From assembly GCA_905221615.1 (NCBI GenBank), contig CAJNDT010000004.1, forward strand, positions 244,597 to 308,596: a stretch of 64,000 bases of DNA, written 5' to 3'. Below are positions 56,527 through 64,000 of this stretch, piece after piece. This DNA is from Symbiodinium sp. CCMP2592 (taxonomy: Eukaryota > Sar > Dinophyceae > Suessiales > Symbiodiniaceae). The notes under the pieces are model-generated. The model was not told the origin of the DNA. It saw nothing but the letters and a program-made list of their open reading frames with translations, and searched no databases. The translations under genes were made by a program, and so were the position numbers. The first letter of the stretch is position 1; the number at the start of each line of letters is the position of its first letter.

Positions 56527-58880
56527 GAGCTCAACTTCGCTCTATTATGGCCCTTTTTGACACTGCCCTAATACCATAACACCTTTCCCAATCCAGCCCA
56601 TGCAGATTACCTCTGGCGTCCCGGCGCTTGCCCTTCTCGCCGCCTTTGTTCACGGGCGGAGGTGGCTGCTGGATGCCTCCAGGTTTTGCGCTCTAGCCCA
56701 GAGATGGCTCCGTGCTAGGCAGATCAGGATTTTGACGGGACCCCTTCCGGGGTCCAGGATCAGAACATCCTCCTGGAGTTTGAGGCCGGTCATACAAAAA
56801 AGAACAGACCAAACAAACTCCATGCAAAACCCATGGAAACAGCATGCTCTCTCAAACAGCCCACCGTATACACTAAACAACCCGAAACTACTCCCAGGAC
56901 CCCTCCTAACAATTGAATTCTACCAGCTACACCCCTTGAACGATGAAAGCCTAAAACCCCAAGACCACCCGGTGCAGGACTTCTGGAGTCTGGGCTTGAT
57001 GCAGGGTGCTGGGCTTAGAAAGTCAGACCTGGGGTTTGGGGCCAGGTTTGCGGTTCGGTATCTGGAGATTTTGGTGGGAAGGTTGCGGATCTAAGGTGTA
57101 GGGCTCCGGACCCAAGATCAAAGCAACAAATGTCGACTCAGAGAGACCGGAGCTGCTTCACGATGGGCCTTCCAAGCCTCATTCTACCCTTTCCTAAACG
57201 AATCAAGCCGTGGAGGAGTTAACGAGACCGTCCACGGCTTGCAACCCTAAACCCAGAGCCCAGAGCAACAGACACCAAGCTCCGATTCTGTAGATTCTGT
57301 ACATCCATGAAGGGAGTTACCAACCCCCACAACCCAACATCCCCAAACAAAAAATGCCTGAGCCGGAGGCAGCCATCAAACCTTCAATCCTCGAAACACT
57401 GAGCCTCGAGAACCTAAACCCATCTAAACCCTGAATGGCAAACAACGGACACTTTTCTATTCTAATTTCTCTTCTAAACCGACACCCATACACTAAACCA
57501 TAACTTTGAAGAACGGACCCTGCGAAACCCCAAAGTCTAAACCGAGCCTGCTGGCGGGGCTCCCTTGAAGCCGGAGCTAGGGGGGCCCTTCTTGCCGCCG
57601 AATCCTCCCGTACATATCAAAAGATCGAAGGCCTCTAGGGTTCGAGTTTTAGACTTGGGGGGCGGCGGGTGCACAACACGATACTTCTTGACATGAAGGG
57701 TCTCCTCACAGCAGCCCATTTGCTGAGACGTTGGGGTACACCCACGACTCACGACTGCAACAAGTTTTTGGCTCCGTCCTCCTGTAGTACTGACACAAAA
57801 GGCCATAACAACGCCTGCCAATCGCATCCGAAACACGAAACAGCCCGACCGTCTATGCTAGGACTGTTCTGTTCTTACTAACCGTAAATTGATGACGACT
57901 GCTCTTGAGGGGCGAAATGTCCACGAACACACGCTGGGTCCGGTGGGGGTGGGGTCCATGTCTTGTTTCTTGTATCCCTAGCTCAGGCCCGAGGGGCAGG
58001 AAGAACTGCAGCTTCCAAGGTAGAACTTAGAGAATTTCGGCTCGGGGCGCATGGACCTAAAGCGGATAAAGACTTCAAGAAGAAACTCCAAAGCCTGGAC
58101 CCCGGGTGCGCTACGCAGCCCTGAAGCTCGTGCCACATTTCGCGCCTTTCGCGTCGAATCTGTCGGCTATTTGGCCTTGGCCCTTGAAGCCCACGGGTTG
58201 CCTGACAAGCTTCGGGCTAGGCATAGGTGGGCTTACCGGTTTGGGGCTGAAGTGTCTTAGCACAACGATACGGCGGACGCACTCGTCTTGCAATCTCAAT
58301 GCTATTAACAATCTCACTCCTGCTGCGACTCTAACAACTGGGACAAGTTGAGGGAGGCGTCTGAGCAACCATGGTCGAACGGTAGTGGCTGGCCTCTGGG
58401 TAGCGCCAAATGCGGCGCTGTGCCTCGTGGATATCGGCAGGGATATCGATACCGGGGCTTTATTAATCCTTCTAGTTATGGTAGCACGCAACAGAAAGTC
58501 CGCTCATCTGGAACAAGACTGCCTCGGAAACGCTACTCGCGAAGCGTTTGCTTACAAACTGTACGCCAGGACGAATTCAAGCAACGCGAATACAAGTTTG
58601 GGAAAACACTGGAAAGAGTGTCGAGCATTGCCGTGACCGTACCTTTGACAATGGTGTTGTCACCGCGATCGTTGGCCCACTCGCGAATGACCGCCGCACT
58701 CCCACCCCTACCGCAGCGGATTCCGCAGGCTTCCAGTCTGCAGGGGCTCCGCGGGTGTCCCGTGCGCCCCCCGCCCCCGGCAGTGTTGGGAACTCTTCAT
58801 CCGCCCTCCCAAGGATCAAAGACCTTTGCCCCACAGCATCACCAATCGGCATGCTGCTGTTCAACTGATGTGGTAGATTG
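56527..58880. other. Upstream flank of the insertase; no confident gene
   Basis: 57000-57095 is G/T-rich and 57240-57540 C/A-rich. Frames at 58348-58917 (plus) and 58577-59191 (minus) are long but overlap and lack motifs. Confidence 0.45.
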
Positions 58881-58902
58881 TCAGTCCGAGTGTGCTGAAT
58901 TG
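58881..58902 (-). repeat. Dispersed motif, short form (sense plus strand)
   Basis: The plus strand reads GTCAGTCCGAGTGTGCTGAA. It matches the reverse complement of the 38978-38999 copy over 17 bases. Confidence 0.65.
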
Positions 58903-58911
58903 AATCGCAGT

Positions 58912-59043
58912 CAGTGATTTCCGTGATGAGGGTTGGGACACAAGCATCGACTCCCTGGCATTGGGTGAAACCAGAAGGCCTCCGGTATGCCGCCGCAGTC
59001 TGTGCACCACGCGAGGAGGAGCTAGGAAGGAAAATCAGCATGA
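58912..59043 (+). CDS. Candidate exon downstream of dispersed motif
   Basis: After GAATTGAATCGCAG the frame reads SVISVMRVGTQASTPWHWVK, PEGLRYAAAVCAPREEELGR, KISM. It starts 14 bases after the motif. The second half is coding-like. No donor is clear. A long minus-strand frame overlaps. Confidence 0.33.
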
Positions 59044-60472
59044 GATTCAGACGGGTCGGAATCCTGAAAATTTGCGCATACGAATATTCCAATGTATATC
59101 TTCTTGATATCCCAAACTGCCAAAACTGGCCGTAGCGATCGCTGCCGCAATGGAAGCTGGCAGCCAGAATCACAGAATCACATCCCGGCAACCATTACCA
59201 CCGCGCTCAAGAGGGTGCTGTCGAGCACAACTTGCATAACCGTGAAGTTCAAGGAATGCTTAAGCTCCTGAAGTTGGCTTTTTCAGGGCCCGGGCCCGCC
59301 GGGTGCTTCCCGCAAGGAGGGCTCTTGCCGTTGGAACCCGTCGCGGAGAAGAGGGCCTCTGACACCATGGCTTGCTCACGGTGACGGGGATTCAGAGTTG
59401 AGGATGATGGGGTATGGCGCCAGTTCGGGACGTAGGGGGTGGGATGCAGGCCTCAGGGGCGAAGCCAGTTCTCTTGTGACAACTCTCCCTTCCAATCCTG
59501 GCATCCTCCTCGCAGCTAAATCCGGCTGCTTTGAACCAAAACCAAAAACCTCCTACTGCCTTAATAAGGTGCCCAAAATGTAACCCATCTCACACCCTCA
59601 ACACCTCTTGATGTGGAGCGCGACCTTTGGCTTCGGCATGCGCCATATTCCACTACTCCACTACGGTCGACCTCGTGCGAACCTTCATACAGGCCGCTCT
59701 TCCGGCAAGGCTGTTGTCCGCACATCTCTTTTCTGAGCTTGCAATGCTTTGTTTGCAATTTGCATTCTACAGAATCTGCCAGTGCGGTATGGTCTGGTGC
59801 CACACAACTCACGGCGCTCTCGCTTCTTTCGATTCTCTGACTCCTACAGGATCCCCTCAGCAATCCTACATCCTGTCCGCAGTTTAAAAACCACTCTTCA
59901 CGCGAAAACCATGGAGCAAGACTACAAGCACCTGCTGAACTGACCGAGCATTTAGATAGTTATATATATATATATATATATATCTTCATATTCTTAGATA
60001 GCGGGTCGCATGAGGCACCCCCCAGTCCAAGCCCTTTGTCGCGGCACCTGCAAGCCGGTCCTGATAAATGAAATCACAAAAGCCACATCCCCAAACAGTC
60101 ACTGCTGCCCCTATCCCCGCCCGGATCCCTCTTCCCTCGAGCTACTGCCGCTCTGGCTCTGCTTCCCTTTCCCACTCCCGCACACCCTGGACCTTTCGAA
60201 GGAACGAAGTCTCCGCCCTTCTTGCCACCTGCACAAAACTGACCGTTCTAATGCTACATGGAAACTGGCAAGTTTCAAGAACTTGCGAATCAACGAGCTC
60301 AATGTGCGACTTGCAGCGGCCAGTATGCACAATCCCATGCAATGTCCACAGCAATAGATGTGAAAGTCAGCGGCTGTGAAAACTTACAGGTGCTACTGCG
60401 AAGTGTCCTGGGATGATGCGGCACATGTCCTAACAGCACTCACTACAACAGCAAGCGCTTTGGCGCATCACC
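59044..60472. other. No gene seen; (TA)n tract
   Basis: (TA)n at 59960-59983. Frames at 59561-59943 and 60010-60379 overlap on both strands without motifs. Confidence 0.5.
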
Positions 60473-60721
60473 ATGGAGAAAAAAGCTAAACACTTGACAA
60501 CGACAAAATCACTGCAGGAGCAGCAACAGCTTGAAAACGTCGACCCTCACAAGCAGAGAGAAAGAGATAAGAGAGAAGAAGCTTCAGGAAAGAAGGCAAT
60601 CACAACTCCCACAACCCCCATCGAGGCCTGCTCGGATGGTGCCTCCTGGCCCAGCTGCCGGCCCCCCGCAGCCTTGCAACCGACCGTCGGGCCGCGTGAA
60701 GACGCTGCCCTTGCTACCTAA
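60473..60721 (+). CDS. Small hypothetical ORF with good start context
   Basis: The start sits in ACCATGG, a good eukaryotic context. The protein of 82 residues is first charged and Gln-rich (SLQEQQQLENVDPHKQRERD, KREEASGKK), then Pro/Ala-rich, and ends at TAA. It could be a coiled coil plus disordered tail. A second frame from 60531 (TSREKEIREKKLQERRQ) is also open, so the true frame is uncertain. No family recognised. Confidence 0.33.
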   Translation: MEKKAKHLTTTKSLQEQQQLENVDPHKQRERDKREEASGKKAITTPTTPIEACSDGASWPSCRPPAALQPTVGPREDAALAT

Positions 60722-63049
60722 AAGCCTGGGCGGCTGGGCAGCTGGGCAGCTCTGGGCGAGGCTGAGGTCGAGGTTCAGAGAGCTTCAGTTCGCTTGGTTT
60801 TGAGAATTGGAGGATAAGGGTTCTTGCAAGTTACGGTCGTTGCCAGCTGGGCGTGATTTCAAGGGGCACGCTCACCGGATGAATAGCGTTGGAACTGGAG
60901 GGGCTTCAAAGTGCGAGGCTGGATCGGGAAACTAGTTTATCAGTGAAGATGCTTCTGCGCTTCTGCTCTGGTTGAAACGAGCACATGCGGAGCCCTCCTG
61001 GACAGGGTCCGGACCCCTTGGGCGCAGGAGACGAAGGCGCCCTGGAGAGGCTGCAGAAGTTGAGGGTCTCTCAAACAGGGCAGTTTGAATGGAAGGCAGG
61101 ACGACCTGTTCGTGCCGGACGCAACGATCCTGACTTTCTACCTACCAAACCGAATGCCACATTAAAACAGGGTTGTGTCAGAAAACCATGTCTCCGACTG
61201 GAGGTGTCGGTTCTGGGGGCCCTAAGTCGTTTGCTCGTTTTGGCCGGTGGTCCGTGGCGCAAACACGCAGGAAAGCCGAGCCGAAAAGTGCTTCCTCTTC
61301 TCGACATTTGTTTTTGACCTGAGCCTTGCAATGAAAAGGGGACAGGGCTCGGGCGACTGGGGCAAGGCAACTAGAGCAGGTGAGCGGATTTGGAGGATCC
61401 TTCCGGTACTCTTGTTTCTGGGAACCAAAAGCCACAACGATTCCACTCGAGAGATGCTGTTCAAATGGGACCTGAATCGTGACCAGTAAAAGTAAGTAAG
61501 ACCCCAAAGTAAGTAAGGCCCCTGCTCTCTGCGGAAGCCTCGGCTCGAGCGTCCGAAAAGCCGTGCGTCCGAACAAGCAAAGCCTAAAACCGCTTATTAT
61601 TGCAACTTTCCAAGCTCCTGCAACCACCCCTGTCCGAGCACGCCACCCCCTTTGGCATCTCCTCCGCCTGCACCCTGCACTCACTTCCATAATGCACGTT
61701 GCCGCTACCTTCCTGTCCGAATCTAACGCACCCGGCCTTGAAGGAGCTGCGGAAGAGACCACCGTCCTTGCCTCCAGAAATCGAAACATGGCCGCCAAAT
61801 AAGAACATGAGGACGGCAACGTCACAAGTCCCCGACCCGCGCTTTCCGAAGCACGAAAGGTTGCTGGCCTCAGAATCTGTGGTGCTAGTGAAGCCCCCGG
61901 CATCGGATTCAACGATGGTTAGTTTTGTAAATCCATGGCTCACGACGAACCTCATAACCTACACCAGTCTCTCGAATAATTCCTGCAACATTCCAGAACT
62001 GCAACCCCGGAATTCTAAGCAAACAGTTCCGTACGAGGCTGGTGCCCTTTGCCATTGGTGGTCGCGCCTGGCTCAGCAACGGCAATCTTCTGATTCAGGA
62101 TTCGGCTCTGAGGCTTCGGGTTAAGGCCGCAAAGCTTGAAGACCAGGCCTTTGAAAGGACCTGCTCCTTTCTTCCCGGCGAACCTGCTTGAACATGATGC
62201 GAATAGCGGATGCAAACACTGAATTTGCCACATTTGCTCTTTCTCTGTTTTCGTTGGGCTTGGAAAGCCGCCCTTTCGCGAAAAAGAAAAAGTGCACACC
62301 CGCTTCTGCTTGGGAAGGGCTTCCGTCTCTTTCTTGAGCAGACAAAAACCTCTCTACGAGTGTCGAAACAAGCACCAAGCCCACTGCGCAGCAGGTGCCG
62401 ACGATTTGCCACCTTTGGCCTGGCCATACCAAACAAAAGCAAGCAGCAAATGCCTGATCAAACTCATTACACGAAGGACTAAATTCAGGCCCGAACTGGC
62501 CATGCCATTCTGCGCCTTTGCAGAGCATCCAGCCCATGAACAAAGCGGCACTTGAGCCCCGACATATGCAAAGCGCACCGGGTCTGGAACCTGATCGGTT
62601 GTTGTAGAACAAATGAATTGATCGTGTCGATAACTTTCCAACTTTCGGGACTGATTCAAGGAACTCTGTCTCCAACCCCATTCCCCCCGGGCGTTGGTGT
62701 CCGTCTTCATTCTGCGCCGACCACGTGCATGTTCCGCTGAGTGATGTCATGATTCGATTAGGGCATTCTCTTACACTTCGACCTCGACCTCTGCCTTTTC
62801 CATCTAAAGTTACCGCTTCTGTTTTTTTTTTCACGGACCTTTTTGCAAGCCTCCGGGCGCGGTCCCAGTGCAACCAACCATAAGTCCAGAACCAACCAAA
62901 CCCCTAACCTCCTAAGAACGAAGCGAAGCTCACCCCATGCGGGAGGTGAGAGGAGGCGCTTCGAACGAGTCGGACAGGACATCACTCAAGAGAGGAGCCT
63001 CGCCATCGAGATTGGCTGTGTTGGAAATCGGAAGGGACAGCAGGCTGGC
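60722..63049. other. No confident gene
   Basis: A plus frame ending at 61802 contains MHVAATFLSESNAPGLEGAA and may be a small terminal exon. Minus frames at 61178-61912 and 62121-62873 are each about 245 codons but other frames on the same strand are open over them, and no motif is seen. Confidence 0.4.
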
Positions 63050-63259
63050 AGCAAAGGAGCGTGCAGCAGCGATGGAGAGAAGCCCAGACCATCGTGCGAC
63101 AAAGGCGGCGACACACGCTGCGCGCTAGGACACGGCGGCACTGCGTGCTCGCGCCCGCGCAAGCAACCGAAGGAAGTCGGCAGCTTCGGCACTCCAGCGA
63201 CCACCAACTTCAAGACCGAGGACAACCAGGCGACACCGAGGGGCGTCGGCGAACTCAGG
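63050..63259 (+). CDS. Candidate exon near the right edge
   Basis: The frame reads SSDGEKPRPSCDKGGDTRCA, LGHGGTACSRPRKQPKEVGS, FGTPATTNFKTEDNQATPRG, VGELR, then GTAGGT. Third positions are strongly G or C over the second half. The donor is phase 0. The 5' border is uncertain; an alternative frame starts at ATG 62937 (LAVLEIGRDSRLAAKERA). Low-complexity Pro/Thr/Gly composition suggests a disordered region. No family recognised. Confidence 0.42.
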
Positions 63260-63808
63260 GTAGGTACGTTCTTTGGCCCTGCGCGCCTCGGCCAAGGCCG
63301 CCCCGGCAGTGCTGCCGCGCCGGCGCCGGGGCGCACCAGCAATTAAGGAACATTACTTGCATGCGCATCATCCTCTATTTGTCACATTTGCCTGCATCTG
63401 GTCCGGCAAGATTTGTTTCTTTTTCGCACCTCTTTCCGTCTGCGAAGAAGTGGTCAGGTCAGTCGGCTACTGTCGCTACGAACGGCGCCAACTGTGCATT
63501 TACCTCACACATTCTTATGCAGTGCACGAAGTGGCTGTCTCCCCTTCTTCATTGGTCGGACATGCCTGCAAGTGGCTGAACATTCCACTGCTGGTCTTGG
63601 GCAGCAGCAGAAACTCTTCCCGGGCGGGCAGGTGGGAAAATTAAGAACACTACGGCACAGCAATTGTGCCACCGGAGCTGTGTACTCAACACCGATACAC
63701 AACATTCAAGCACTGCTGGCATCAACACACTGTACGGCACTGCATGTAGATGTGAGAGACGGGTGCATTGCCAAACCCAGCCGAACCGCTACACCCGACA
63801 CCGCTGAG
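63260..63808. other. Putative intron between two right-edge exons
   Basis: Starts with GTAGGTACG and ends with CCGCTGAG. It contains frames without coding character. Confidence 0.35.
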
Positions 63809-63948
63809 TGTCGGCTGCCCATCGCTACCCGGCTGCGCCGGTGCTCGCCAAGTGCCACCTCCCAGTGTGGATGCCAGGGCACTGCGGCGCACAGATCAAG
63901 AAGCGCCACCACCTGCGTCGCCAGCCCGCTGTGGCTGCAACGCGCAAG
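63809..63948 (+). CDS. Candidate exon, basic hypothetical protein
   Basis: After CACCGCTGAG the frame reads SAAHRYPAAPVLAKCHLPVW, MPGHCGAQIKKRHHLRRQPA, VAATRK, then GTGGGT. Nearly all third positions are G or C. A TGA just upstream in this frame requires entry by splicing. The gene may continue past the window. No family recognised. Confidence 0.42.
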
Positions 63949-64000
63949 GTGGGTGGAGCTGGTACAGACCGCGCTCGCACGCGGCGGAGGAGGTCGTAGG

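Noticed and set aside
61178-62873. Two minus-strand open frames of about 245 codons
   Set aside because: Slightly longer than expected by chance, but other frames on the same strand are open over the same bases, one starts with GTG, and no motif or splice border is seen.
1-64000. Bacterial or organellar origin
   Set aside because: No operons, ribosome binding sites or dense genes; the clear gene has a mitochondrial presequence, and telomere-like and spliced-leader words fit a nuclear dinoflagellate genome.

Overview
The window looks like nuclear DNA of a eukaryote with very low gene density, most probably a dinoflagellate. Three things point there. A 20-base stretch at 21791-21810 (minus strand) matches the dinoflagellate spliced leader core CGTAGCCATTTTGGCTCAAG at 18 of 20 positions. 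The telomere-like words are of the TTTAGGG/CCCTAAA type. Most of the sequence is non-coding, with scattered short open segments that end at GT and begin after AG. No bacterial operon, ribosome binding site, CRISPR array or rRNA gene is visible.

Only one gene is clear: an intronless, minus-strand Oxa1/YidC/Cox18-type mitochondrial membrane insertase at 55462-56430 with a good mitochondrial presequence. All other coding calls are short candidate exons chosen by reading frame, G/C-rich third codon positions and splice-like borders. They carry low to moderate confidence, and several could be decayed. The best are at 37745-37876 with 37066-37116 (minus), 50146-50241 (minus), 33289-33382 (minus), 24215-25428 (minus, several pieces, weakly EF-hand-like), 17258-17359 (minus), 31006-31188 (minus), 51075-51647 (plus, three pieces) and 63050-63948 (plus, two pieces). 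Three relics of known families are proposed: a tRNA-Trp(CCA)-like sequence (2003-2073), a frame-broken ABC-transporter nucleotide-binding domain (2223-2545) and a zinc-knuckle (Gag-like) fragment (7740-7835).

Layout: 0-13 kb is relic-bearing and rich in degenerate CCTAAACCC words, ending in a ~134 bp duplicated unit beside true CCCTAAA repeats (12.4-13.3 kb). 13-26 kb has three foldback (MITE-like) elements, the spliced-leader relic, opposing GTA/CTA triplet arrays and several candidate exons. 26-46 kb is mostly empty with isolated exons. 46-55 kb holds large simple-repeat clusters, an unusual two-orientation repeat of TTGCTGTCGTTGCGGGG, and a candidate multi-part plus-strand gene near 51 kb. 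55.5-56.4 kb is the insertase gene. 58.9-64 kb has plus-strand candidate exons.

The most interesting signal is a dispersed ~45 bp motif, core TTGTCCGAGTGTGAG on the presumed sense strand, present about ten times on both strands. In at least six copies an AG-bordered open segment starts about 10-55 bases downstream on the same strand. This suggests an element tied to intron 3' ends, such as an introner-like element or a splicing signal. The exon calls behind this link are mine and unverified.
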